64,000 nucleotides of DNA from Hymenobacter glacieicola (GTDB lineage: Bacteria > Bacteroidota > Bacteroidia > Cytophagales > Hymenobacteraceae). The notes beneath the pieces are model-generated. The model worked only from the letters and a program-made list of their open reading frames with translations. It had not been told where the DNA came from and did no database searches. Shown here in pieces: positions 52,156 to 60,004 of this stretch (position 1 is its first letter; each line of letters starts with the position of its first letter). Position numbers and translations under genes: made by a program. The stretch covers positions 496,001-560,000 of the forward strand of contig NZ_BMGS01000001.1 in NCBI RefSeq assembly GCF_014640315.1, written 5' to 3'.

Positions 52156-53769
52156 GTGGCTTGCTCATCCTGCTCCTCCTCCGGCGGGGGCTGCTCCACT
52201 TCATCTGCCAAGGGCTGCGGCTCTAAAGGTAGCTGCAGTAGCGGCTGTACCCGCCTTAATGTATTCGACTGGCTCCAGGACCTGGATATGCCCAGCGACT
52301 TTAAAGAATTTGACCTTGTAGAAGTCCGCTTTAAGGGCGGACGCAAAGACTTTTACCGCAATAAGAGCCGCCTGCCGCTCGTCACGGGTGATGCCGTGGT
52401 CGTAGAATCAGCGGGCAGCGGCTGGCATCTGGGCCACGTTTCGCTGAAGGGCGAGCTGGTGCGCCTGCAGATGAAGAAGAAGAAAGTGCCTCAGGACTCC
52501 AAGGATATCCGCACGATTTTGCGGGTAGCCACCGAGCAGGACGAGGAACGCTGGCAGGCCGTGCGCGACCTGGAAACCGGCACCATGTTCAAGGCCCGCG
52601 CCGTGGTAGATGAGCTGCGCCTGAAAATGAAGCTCTCCGACGTGGAGTATCAGGCCGACCGCACCCGCGCTACCTTCTTCTACTCCGCCGACGACCGGGT
52701 TGACTTTCGGGACCTGATCAAGCGCCTGGCCGATGAGTTTCGGGTGCGGGTGGAAATGCGCCAGATTTCCCTGCGCCATGAAGCCGGCCGCCTCGGGGGT
52801 ATCGGCTCCTGCGGGCGGGAGCTGTGCTGCTCCACTTGGCTCACTGACTTTAAGAGCGTCAGCACCACTGCTGCCCGTTATCAGAACCTGAGTTTGAACC
52901 CGGCCAAGCTTTCGGGCCAGTGCGGGCGCCTCAAGTGCTGCCTGAACTACGAGCTGGATACCTACCTCGATGCCCTGAAGGATATTCCGCAGGTGCAGCG
53001 CCCCTTGCTCACGGAGAAGGGCGAGTACACCCTCCAGAAAACCGACATCTTCAAGAAGAAAATGTGGTTTGCCGTGCGCGGCGACAACAACTGGGTGGTA
53101 GTACCCACGGAGCGCGTGCGCGAAGTACTGGACCTGAACAAGCGCGGCGAAAAGCCCGAAAGCCTGCTGGTGCCCGTGCGCGAGGAAGAAAAAGCACCCG
53201 AGGTTACGGCCATTGTGGAAGGCTCCTTAGAGCGCCTCGACGATAAAATTAAGGCCTCCAAACGCAGCAAGCGCGGTAAAAAGAAAAAGGGTGCCGACGA
53301 CGTGGCTCCGGTAACTGCTGCTGCCCCCCGGGCCGGCCGTTCAGGTGCCCCCCGCTCCGGTGCTACCCCCGAACCCCGCGACGTACCCGCCACGACGGTC
53401 GCTGCTGCGCCGGAAGCAGAAGCAGCGCCGGCCGGAGAGGAGCGCAGCCGCCCCCGCGGGGCGGCCGCCCGCCCTCTGAACCGTCGGGGCCGGGGCCGGG
53501 GTGAAGGGAAACGCACCGACGCAAGCCGGGCCGGGGAAGGAACTCCTACCCCCACGGGCCCCGCTGATACGGCCCGCCCCCCGCGCGAAGGTCGTCCGCC
53601 GCGGGCTGCGGCCTCCGGCGAAGCACCCGACGGCGCGGCCAGCCGGGGCGAAAACGGCGAGGGCCGCCGGAACCGCTCGGGACGGCGGGGTGGTGGTGGC
53701 CGCCCGGGCCGTGGTGGTAATGGCCCTGATGCCGGAGGGTCTACTCCTTCTTCTCCTGCTGCCTCCTAA
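52156..53769 (+). CDS. ricT: PSP1 domain protein (RicT-like)
   Basis: 537 residues from a GTG at 52156. The PSP1 core (about 45-315) shows VEVRFKGGRKDFYRNKSRLPL, LRVATEQDEERWQ, DLIKRLADEFRVRVEMRQISLRHEAGRLGGIGSCGRELCCSTW and SLNPAKLSGQCGRLKCCLNYE. These cysteine motifs bind iron-sulfur in the Bacillus Ric (YmcA/YlbF/YaaT) complex. Two lineage features stand out: a Cys/Ser/Gly-rich N-terminus (cysteines at 3, 6, 13, 21, 27, 31) and a ~165-residue Arg/Pro/Gly/Ala-rich disordered tail. The stop overlaps the gldH start by one base, a conserved pairing. Confidence 0.85.
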   Translation: MACSSCSSSGGGCSTSSAKGCGSKGSCSSGCTRLNVFDWLQDLDMPSDFKEFDLVEVRFKGGRKDFYRNKSRLPLVTGDAVVVESAGSGWHLGHVSLKGELVRLQMKKKKVPQDSKDIRTILRVATEQDEERWQAVRDLETGTMFKARAVVDELRLKMKLSDVEYQADRTRATFFYSADDRVDFRDLIKRLADEFRVRVEMRQISLRHEAGRLGGIGSCGRELCCSTWLTDFKSVSTTAARYQNLSLNPAKLSGQCGRLKCCLNYELDTYLDALKDIPQVQRPLLTEKGEYTLQKTDIFKKKMWFAVRGDNNWVVVPTERVREVLDLNKRGEKPESLLVPVREEEKAPEVTAIVEGSLERLDDKIKASKRSKRGKKKKGADDVAPVTAAAPRAGRSGAPRSGATPEPRDVPATTVAAAPEAEAAPAGEERSRPRGAAARPLNRRGRGRGEGKRTDASRAGEGTPTPTGPADTARPPREGRPPRAAASGEAPDGAASRGENGEGRRNRSGRRGGGGRPGRGGNGPDAGGSTPSSPAAS

Positions 53770-54284
53770 TGCTGTTGCGTATGCATTTCCTTTCTCGGGT
53801 AGTACGGGCCCTGGCGGCGGGGCTACTGCTAACGGCTTGCGACCAAAACCAAGTGTTCGAGAAGAACATCGACCTGAAGTCGCCAGCCGGCGACCCCTAC
53901 GTGTGGGCCGTGCAGGACAAGCCAACGTTTGAGTTCGAGATTACCGACACTACTCAGCGCTACGATGTGTATTTCAACATCCGCAACGCCGCCGATTACG
54001 AGTACTACAACCTGTACGTGAAGCAAACTCTCACGGCGCCGGATGGCAAGCCCGTGTCGCGGCGGCTGCACCAGATGCTGCTGCTGGACCCGCAAACCGG
54101 CGAGCCGCGCGGTAGCGGGACCGGCGACATTTACGACCACCAGATTCTGGCCCTGCCCAACCAGCAGTTCCACCAACCGGGGCGCTACAAGCTCATGCTG
54201 GAGCAGTACATGCGCCAGGACCAGCTCCGGGGCATCATGGCCGTGGGCGTGCGCGTGGCCCGACATTCAGCCAGCGGCCAGTAG
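53769..54284 (+). CDS. gldH: Gliding motility lipoprotein GldH
   Basis: 171 residues. The lipoprotein signal MLLRMHFLSRVVRALAAGLLLTAC ends at the lipobox Cys (C24); Met5 is an alternative start. The body follows GldH: VFEKNIDLKSPAGDPYVWAVQDKPTFEFEITDTTQRYDVYFNIRNAADYEYYNLYVKQTL and DIYDHQILALPNQQFHQPGRYKLMLEQYMRQDQLRGIMAVGVRV. GldH is one of the Gld proteins required for Bacteroidota gliding. It is coupled to ricT (overlap of one base at TAATG). The strong terminator at 54316-54359 follows. Confidence 0.9.
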   Translation: MLLRMHFLSRVVRALAAGLLLTACDQNQVFEKNIDLKSPAGDPYVWAVQDKPTFEFEITDTTQRYDVYFNIRNAADYEYYNLYVKQTLTAPDGKPVSRRLHQMLLLDPQTGEPRGSGTGDIYDHQILALPNQQFHQPGRYKLMLEQYMRQDQLRGIMAVGVRVARHSASGQ

Positions 54285-54315
54285 AGCAGCACTGGACGGA
54301 ACGCCCGTAGTACCT

Positions 54316-54359
54316 CAACAAAAATCCCCGTCCGGCATGCCGGACGGGGATTTTTGTTG
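54316..54359. terminator. Perfect bidirectional terminator between gldH and the cold-shock gene
   Basis: A 44-bp near-palindrome: CAACAAAAATCCCCGTCCGG pairs with CCGGACGGGGATTTTTGTTG around CATG. It ends both convergent genes. Confidence 0.85.
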
Positions 54360-54379
54360 GGCTCAAAAGCAAAGGCCGC

Positions 54380-54571
54380 TTAGATGCGCTCTACTTTCAC
54401 GGCGTTCTGGCCCTTTTTGCCGTCGATGATATCAAATGATACCCGGTCGTTTTCGCGAATTTCGTGCACGAGGCCCGTCTGGTGCACGAAAATCTCCTGG
54501 CCATTTTCATCTTGGACAATGAACCCATAGCCTTTCGACTCATTAAAAAACTTCACTTTACCGGTTTTCAT
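54380..54571 (-). CDS. Cold-shock protein (CspA family)
   Basis: 63 residues, a single cold-shock domain. RNA-binding motifs RNP1 (KGYGFIVQ) and RNP2 (EIFVHQTGL) are intact in MKTGKVKFFNESKGYGFI and the following strand. It binds single-stranded RNA and DNA and melts RNA structures. Such genes are often cold-induced, but a related TAnnTTTG promoter was not seen. It converges on gldH at a strong shared terminator. Confidence 0.94.
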   Translation of the reverse strand: MKTGKVKFFNESKGYGFIVQDENGQEIFVHQTGLVHEIRENDRVSFDIIDGKKGQNAVKVERI

Positions 54572-54712
54572 AGCGGAGTGTAAGCGGTTGTGGGGTGAAA
54601 GAATGGCGGTAAATCTACATGCTTTTCCAACTTAGCAAAAGCCTGCCGGGCCGAACGCGGGGGAAAGGGCTACGTATGAAAGCTTATTCCAGCTCCTCTA
54701 TATACTCTCGCC

Positions 54713-55660
54713 ATGACTGATTCTTCCACTCCCGCTCCTTCCGCTCCGCAGCAGCCTACCCCGGCCTCCACCACCAGCCACGAGCCCCAGGCGGCGGCTC
54801 CAGGCGCAGAGCAGTCAAGCACCGAGCCCGTGCCCACGGAATTGCAGACGCCCGCCAATACCACTGGGCAGCAGCCGTTTGCCCACGACCCCAACCACGA
54901 CCAGAACGAAGTAGCCGGCGCCAGCCGCGGCGAGTTTGGCCGGCAGTCAGACCAGGGCATTACCCAGGGCGGCTACGGGGCCGAGCTGAGTCGGGGCAGC
55001 GCTACCTACGCTGGCTCCCTGGATACTCCCGCGCCTACTACCGGCTACATTGGGGAGCGGGAGCAGCGGCCAGATGATTTTGTCAGCCACGAAAACGGCA
55101 GCTTCGGCACCCAGCCCGTTGGGGCTACGGCGCCCAGCGGCTCGGCCGTCGGCACAGATTTCGCCAACGATAACGCCGCACCTAAAGGGGCTGACTCCGG
55201 CTACGCGGAAAACTACGGCACGTCCTCGCTCGGCGGAGCCCGCGCCGGCAGCGGCCAGCCCGACCCCACCCGCCGCAACCAGCAGGAAGACTACACCCCC
55301 AACCATCCGGAGGGCGGCCCCGAGGGCTTGCGCACGGGAGTAGCCCCCACCAACACCAGCCAGGGGAGCAACGAGGCCGATGCCACGCCCACCCGCGGCT
55401 CGCGTAGCGGCTACCAGGCAGCCGGCTCCCCGGATGCGCAGGGCGGCCAGCAAAGCGGGTTTGGCTCCAAGGGCGGCTCTTACAATGATGAGTACGCCGC
55501 GGCTGCTCCCAACGACCAGCAGCAGGGCGCCCCCACCCGCGGCGACTATGACAGCCAGGACGCGGCACCTAACTACGGCGGCGCTTCCGACGACCGGACC
55601 GGCTCCGGCGACGGTACCGATTACGGTCCCATGCCAACCCGAAGCGGCGGGGCCGACTAA
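54713..55660 (+). CDS. Disordered acidic low-complexity protein, unknown function
   Basis: 315 residues with almost no hydrophobic core: very rich in Gly, Ser, Thr, Pro, Ala, Gln, Asn and Asp, with only occasional aromatic residues, many as Tyr in short repeats such as GYxAE, SGY and DYGP. No signal peptide, no transmembrane helix. Composition and length suggest an intrinsically disordered protein, possibly a stress or dehydration protein; I claim no family. It stands alone between two strong hairpins, with a terminator at 55682-55724. Confidence 0.65.
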   Translation: MTDSSTPAPSAPQQPTPASTTSHEPQAAAPGAEQSSTEPVPTELQTPANTTGQQPFAHDPNHDQNEVAGASRGEFGRQSDQGITQGGYGAELSRGSATYAGSLDTPAPTTGYIGEREQRPDDFVSHENGSFGTQPVGATAPSGSAVGTDFANDNAAPKGADSGYAENYGTSSLGGARAGSGQPDPTRRNQQEDYTPNHPEGGPEGLRTGVAPTNTSQGSNEADATPTRGSRSGYQAAGSPDAQGGQQSGFGSKGGSYNDEYAAAAPNDQQQGAPTRGDYDSQDAAPNYGGASDDRTGSGDGTDYGPMPTRSGGAD

Positions 55661-55681
55661 CGAGCCCTGTGCTACAGTAGT

Positions 55682-55724
55682 AGCCCTGCCCAATTCTGCG
55701 TAGCGGTTTGGGCAGGGCTTTTTA
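55682..55724. terminator. Terminator after the disordered-protein gene
   Basis: AGCCCTGCCCA (55682-55692) pairs with TGGGCAGGGCT (55709-55719), followed by TTTTT. The end overlaps the stop of the next, convergent gene. Confidence 0.75.
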
Positions 55725-56588
55725 GTGCTTGCGCGTAACGGAAAACAGCTTACCCTTTTCGTTGCTGAAGATAAAGTCGTGCTCGTTTACGAACACCAGC
55801 GCCTCGGCCTGGCCCGACCCAGGCAGGTCCAAGTTGCTTTTCAGGCCGTCGAAGAGGCGGCGGCCGGGCAGGCGCTCAAATAGATAGGCCTGTTCGTAGC
55901 CCAGCAGCACTACGCGTTTGCCGTCGGGGCTGATGTCGGCGCTGGTAACCCAGGTGGGCAGCTGCAGGCTGTCGGCCAGGCGGGCCAGGTAGCGCCCTGG
56001 CTGCGCCGGTAGCACGTACTGCTTAAGCCAGCGGCCTTCACTCCGGTTTTTGGTGAACAGGTAGAGGCTGTCCTGGTAGTAGTAAAAGGCCTCGCAGTCG
56101 AAGTTGCGCTTGGGCTTGCGGGGCGGAAAAGCGCGCTGATCGGGGTAGCTGAACTCGATGGTATCCACCTGTTTCAGGCCCGGGCCGCTGAGCCGGTAGA
56201 TGCACAGGTTGCGCCGCTTGTTTTGGTTGTTGCCAAAGTCGCCGAGGTAGAGGCGTTGCTCATCGTCCTGGGCTAAGTCTTCCCAATCGATGTTTTGCAG
56301 GGGCGCCAGGTCCAGGGTTTGCAGCAAGTCGCCTTGGCGGGTGACTTTGTAGAGGCGGGCCGTGTTGCCCCCGTCGGCGTGGGTCCACAGGTCGCCCTCG
56401 GGGCTGGCTATTTCCAGGCCGGAGCTTTCGGCTACCCGCTGCCGGTCGAGCCGCCCAATTTCCTTGACCTCATACTGCTCCCCGGCGCTGCCAAAATCGC
56501 CCCGGCCTTGGTCGGAGCTGCAACCACAGAAAGCTGCAGCCGAAAGGAAAAAGCTAAAAACTAGCTTCTGGGGCGCTGAGAAAGGCAT
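55722..56588 (-). CDS. Propeller-like lipoprotein of unknown function
   Basis: 288 residues from MPFSAPQKLVFSFFLSAAAFCGCS, a lipoprotein-type start. Blades such as LWTHADGGNTARLYKVTRQGDLLQTLDL, RLYLGDFGNNQNKRRNLCIYRL and SLYLFTKNRSEGRWLKQYVLP match the SdiA-regulated / phytase-like beta-propeller proteins common in Bacteroidota. It probably sits in the outer membrane facing the periplasm. The substrate is unknown. Frame runs to 56666 without a better start. Confidence 0.72.
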   Translation of the reverse strand: MPFSAPQKLVFSFFLSAAAFCGCSSDQGRGDFGSAGEQYEVKEIGRLDRQRVAESSGLEIASPEGDLWTHADGGNTARLYKVTRQGDLLQTLDLAPLQNIDWEDLAQDDEQRLYLGDFGNNQNKRRNLCIYRLSGPGLKQVDTIEFSYPDQRAFPPRKPKRNFDCEAFYYYQDSLYLFTKNRSEGRWLKQYVLPAQPGRYLARLADSLQLPTWVTSADISPDGKRVVLLGYEQAYLFERLPGRRLFDGLKSNLDLPGSGQAEALVFVNEHDFIFSNEKGKLFSVTRKH

Positions 56589-56972
56589 AGGGGACACACA
56601 AAAACAACAACCCAGGCCAACAACAACCGGGGTTATGGGCCTATACGCTAGGTAAGAAGGCCCCACGGCCGAAAATTACCATTTCCAGCCGGAAGCCGCC
56701 ACAACACCCGCCGGAAAGGTGACGCCCAGCCGGTTGCTACTACCTCTTCCCCTAAGCTAGGCTGCGTAACTAGTAACCACAGTCGCTGCAAATAAGCACA
56801 ACGGGTTTTGAGGCGGAAAGCAGCGTTTTCGTTTACGGTCCATATACCCTAGCGTCGCCGTGAATTTTGCTTCCTACCCTGGTTTTACCTTTGAATAAGA
56901 ACCTTTTTCTTGAAGCGTGAGGAAGCCGTTGGCTTAACGGCGGTAGAGTAAGAACAGGCCCTGGGCTTCCCT
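56589..56972. other. 384-bp gap without features
   Basis: Between two minus-strand genes. No ORF, RNA gene, hairpin or clear promoter was found in either direction. Confidence 0.4.
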
Positions 56973-58007
56973 CTATTTCAGCTCCACGTAAGGGGCTAGC
57001 TTGTCAAAAGTAGCCTGGTCCAGAATGCGAATCTGGCGCAGATCAGCGAGCTGCCGAAACGGGCCGTGCTGCTGCCGGAAGGCAACCAGCACGCGGGCCA
57101 GGCGCTTGCCAACGTAGGGGTGGGCCTGCAAAAGCTCAAACGAGGCATTGTTGACATCCAGCAAGGCTGGCGCGAAGCCTGGAGCCACGAAGGTATACTT
57201 GCGCAGGCTGTCCACTAGGTCGGGCGCGTCGCGCAGGACGTAGATTTCAGCGGTTTGGTCCTTGCTCTGGAAACCTCCCAGTCGCTGCCGGTACTCCACA
57301 ATGCGCCGCGCGTAGCCCCGCCCAATGCCCCGGATTTGCATGAGCTGGGTTGTGTCGGCCGCGTTCAGATCAAAAGCCGCCAGCCGGGTAGGTTTGCGCG
57401 GAAACCGGTTTCCCGACCTCGGCTCGAACGGTTTCCGGTCTGGGTACGGGCCGCCGTTGGGGTAGGCGCGGGCCTCGCGCGCGGGCAGTTGGTCAGGCAG
57501 CTGAATATAGGGAGCCAGGCGGGCATATAAGGCAGGCTCCAGGCCATAGGTTCGGCGAATCTGCTCCTTGGCCCGAAAGCCCCCGATAACCTCCCGGTAG
57601 TGTACCATACGGCGGGCTACGTAGCCCGGCAGGCCCCGAGCCTCCCAGTCGGTAGCCGATAGGTAATTGGGGTCAAAGGGCGCTAGTGCTACTTGGGGTA
57701 TGGGCACGCGCCGCGGGTAGCGGCTGGCAAAGGCTGGCCGGGTGGTGCGCCGGGCCGCCAGTTCTGCGGCCCAGGTGTTCAGTTGCTGCTGATCGGCGGC
57801 GGGGTTATAGGCCGGCAGGGCCGGGCGCAGCAAGCTAGGCAACACCAGCCACAGCCCCACTAACGCCAGCAAGACCACAAAGCCTGAAGTTTCTCGCCGG
57901 GAAAAGCCGAAATAGCGCCGTACCACGCGCAAAACCGGCAAGTAGCCGCGCCTTCGGCCAGAAGCGGGAGCGGCAGGCCGAGAGGGAGCAGGGCTCGAAG
58001 CAGGCAT
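56973..58007 (-). CDS. Membrane-anchored helix-hairpin-helix protein (ComEA-like)
   Basis: 344 residues. After a basic, Pro-rich start a single helix (ETSGFVVLLALVGLWLVLPSLL) anchors the protein; the rest is periplasmic and basic. Three or more HhH-type motifs are seen: LSATDWEARGLPGYVARRMVHYREVIGGF, DLNAADTTQLMQIRGIGRGYARRIVEYRQRLGGF and DVNNASFELLQAHPYVGKRLARVLVAFRQQHGPF. Such modules bind DNA without sequence specificity. ComEA proteins serve DNA uptake, but the repeated modules here differ from classic ComEA, so competence is only one possibility. Confidence 0.8.
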   Translation of the reverse strand: MPASSPAPSRPAAPASGRRRGYLPVLRVVRRYFGFSRRETSGFVVLLALVGLWLVLPSLLRPALPAYNPAADQQQLNTWAAELAARRTTRPAFASRYPRRVPIPQVALAPFDPNYLSATDWEARGLPGYVARRMVHYREVIGGFRAKEQIRRTYGLEPALYARLAPYIQLPDQLPAREARAYPNGGPYPDRKPFEPRSGNRFPRKPTRLAAFDLNAADTTQLMQIRGIGRGYARRIVEYRQRLGGFQSKDQTAEIYVLRDAPDLVDSLRKYTFVAPGFAPALLDVNNASFELLQAHPYVGKRLARVLVAFRQQHGPFRQLADLRQIRILDQATFDKLAPYVELK

Positions 58008-58111
58008 AGTGGAATAAATAGAGTTTAGCTAAAGTATTACTGATTTCAATAATAAGCGAAATCAGCTCAACCCTCAACTTTATTTCATCCCGCTGGTGCT
58101 ACCCGTAGCCC

Positions 58112-59086
58112 TTACCGGCGAATCTTCACGTCCACCTCGTAGCGGTAGCGGGGCGGGCCCCCGAGCGGCACCGCAAAGAAAGGCAGGGCCGTGTCGTACT
58201 GATCCGTGACGTAGAATACCAGGTCGTTGGAAGCCTTGGAAAGCGAGGTAATCTGCAGATCCAACGACAGGCCGTGCTCCTTGGCCGTGATGGGATGCAC
58301 GCTGTTGGCCCAGCGGTTGTCGCCGCTTACGGTGGCGGAATGGCCGTTTTTAGCCACGCTGAAAATCTTCAGGGTCACATCGCCATCCACATCGAAGTTG
58401 CTTTGCTTGATGCTCACTACCCGGTCGTTCACGAAGGGGTAGAGGTGGGTTTTGGCCTTGCGCTGGGGCGAGAGGCGGAAGCTGTACTCGTAGGTGAAGG
58501 CATTGCCCCCTTCCACCGCCACGTTCTGGGTAGGCGAGGTGCTCAGAAAATACCGGTATAAGTTGCCGTCGTCGCCCTTTTTACCCTGGGCCACCAGCTT
58601 AAACACGTAGCCGTCGAACTCCTTGACAAACTCGCCTTCCAGGGGGTTGAGCGGGCCGAAGGTGTACCAGCGGTTGTCGTAGGTTTTTTCGGCTCCGAAG
58701 GCGGCTTGCTTTAGCAAAGTGCCCGAGCGGAAGGTACCCTGGGGCTCGGTGCGCCGGGCATCGGGGCCGGAGTGGGCACCTTCCCCACCGTAGAGGCTAA
58801 ACTCAGTGGTAGTGTTCCAGCCAAACTTAGCTTCGTCGTGCTGGCCGCCGCAGTCGGGGTCAAACAGGCGGATGTAGACGGGCTGGCGGTTTTCCTTTGG
58901 AACCAGGAAAAAGAACGTTTGCGTGAAGTCATCGTCGCCCCAGCTTTTATCGGCTTGGGCCCCGAACGTGACCAGAAAGGCTACATTTTCGCCCGGGTTG
59001 GGCACGGCCTGGGCAACTGCTTGCGTAGGCAACAGCGCTGCAAACGCCCCCAGCAAGCTCAGCAATAGTCGTAGGAAACGAGACAT
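58112..59086 (-). CDS. Exported protein of unknown function
   Basis: 324 residues with a clear signal peptide (MSRFLRLLLSLLGAFAALLPTQAVAQ). The mature part is beta-rich with no known domain that I recognise: GAQADKSWGDDDFTQTFFFLVPKENRQPVYIRLFDPDCGGQHDEAKFGWNTTTEFSLYGG and KTYDNRWYTFGPLNPLEGEFV. One Cys (in PDCGG) only. Perhaps an extracellular sensor or structural protein. It is divergent from the DinB gene. Confidence 0.65.
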   Translation of the reverse strand: MSRFLRLLLSLLGAFAALLPTQAVAQAVPNPGENVAFLVTFGAQADKSWGDDDFTQTFFFLVPKENRQPVYIRLFDPDCGGQHDEAKFGWNTTTEFSLYGGEGAHSGPDARRTEPQGTFRSGTLLKQAAFGAEKTYDNRWYTFGPLNPLEGEFVKEFDGYVFKLVAQGKKGDDGNLYRYFLSTSPTQNVAVEGGNAFTYEYSFRLSPQRKAKTHLYPFVNDRVVSIKQSNFDVDGDVTLKIFSVAKNGHSATVSGDNRWANSVHPITAKEHGLSLDLQITSLSKASNDLVFYVTDQYDTALPFFAVPLGGPPRYRYEVDVKIRR

Positions 59087-59211
59087 GCCCCGAAGGTACG
59101 CTACCCACCGAATTTTACTCTAATCTGTTTGGGCGCGCACTACGGGCATTGACGAAACCGTTTGCGGGGTGTATCATTACAGTCTATTCCGCTTTACCGC
59201 CCCGTACCATT

Positions 59212-59793
59212 ATGAGCGCCACCGCCCGTCGCACAACTGAATTTCTGGACTCCCTGGCTACTGAACTGCAGCGGGTGCGAGAAATTACCAACCGCCGTTT
59301 TCGTCCGCTTACCGATGACCAGCTAAACCGGGGGCCGGGGCCGGGCAAGTGGAGCGTGGGCCAGTGCTTGGAGCACCTTAACATTGTGGGAGGGCTATAC
59401 TTGCCCGTAATGAGCCGCAAAATCAAGGCCGCCAAGGAGCGCGGCTCCAAGCCCGCGGAGTTGGTAGTACACGGATTTTTCGGACAGAAAATGACTGAGG
59501 CCATGCGGGTGCCCGCTACCGAAAAAGCCATGAAAACGCCCCAGCAGTACGCCCCCAGCGGCTCGCGCCTACCCCGCACGGTGCTGGAAGTGTTCAGCCG
59601 CCAGCTCGACGAACTGGATAACCTGATTGTGCAGGCCCGGGAAATCAACGCCAACACGGTGCGCATTCCCAACCCCATTATTCCGCTGCTGCTCCCGCGC
59701 CTGACCGATGCCCTGGAGTTGCTGGTAGAGCACATGAAACGCCACATCCTGCAGGCGGAGCGCGTGCTGGACGGCCAGCGCATCAACGCGTAG
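59212..59793 (+). CDS. DinB superfamily protein
   Basis: 193 residues from MSATARRTTEFLDSLATELQRV, placed by the family start; frame runs back to 59149. DinB-like four-helix bundle: RPLTDDQLNRGPGPGKWSVGQCLEHLNIVGGLYLPVM near the N-terminus and RLTDALELLVEHMKRHILQAERVL at the end, with the metal-ligand His residues of HLN and HMKRHI. Members are often thiol-dependent S-transferases in bacillithiol- or mycothiol-using bacteria; since a bacilliredoxin is in the window, that is an attractive but unproved link. A terminator follows at 59849-59886. Confidence 0.82.
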   Translation: MSATARRTTEFLDSLATELQRVREITNRRFRPLTDDQLNRGPGPGKWSVGQCLEHLNIVGGLYLPVMSRKIKAAKERGSKPAELVVHGFFGQKMTEAMRVPATEKAMKTPQQYAPSGSRLPRTVLEVFSRQLDELDNLIVQAREINANTVRIPNPIIPLLLPRLTDALELLVEHMKRHILQAERVLDGQRINA

Positions 59794-59848
59794 TTTCCCT
59801 GGTAGCTCCCGCTTTGCCGGCCGCAAGAATGCCCGCTGAATAGCGCCC

Positions 59849-59886
59849 GAATCCCCGGCCGCTCCACCTGGAGTAGCCGGGGATTC
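59849..59886. terminator. Terminator of the DinB gene
   Basis: GAATCCCCGGC (59849-59859) pairs with GCCGGGGATTC (59876-59886) around a 16-nt loop. No long U-tract. Confidence 0.6.
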
Positions 59887-60004
59887 ATGCTGCTACGGGC
59901 CGGCGCGGCGGAAACTCAGGAGGCTTTTTACGGGGCGTTATGGAATCCGGGCCGCCTCGGCATCTCCTGTTTACCAATTTGCCCGCCTGATCCGTTCTAC
60001 CCCT

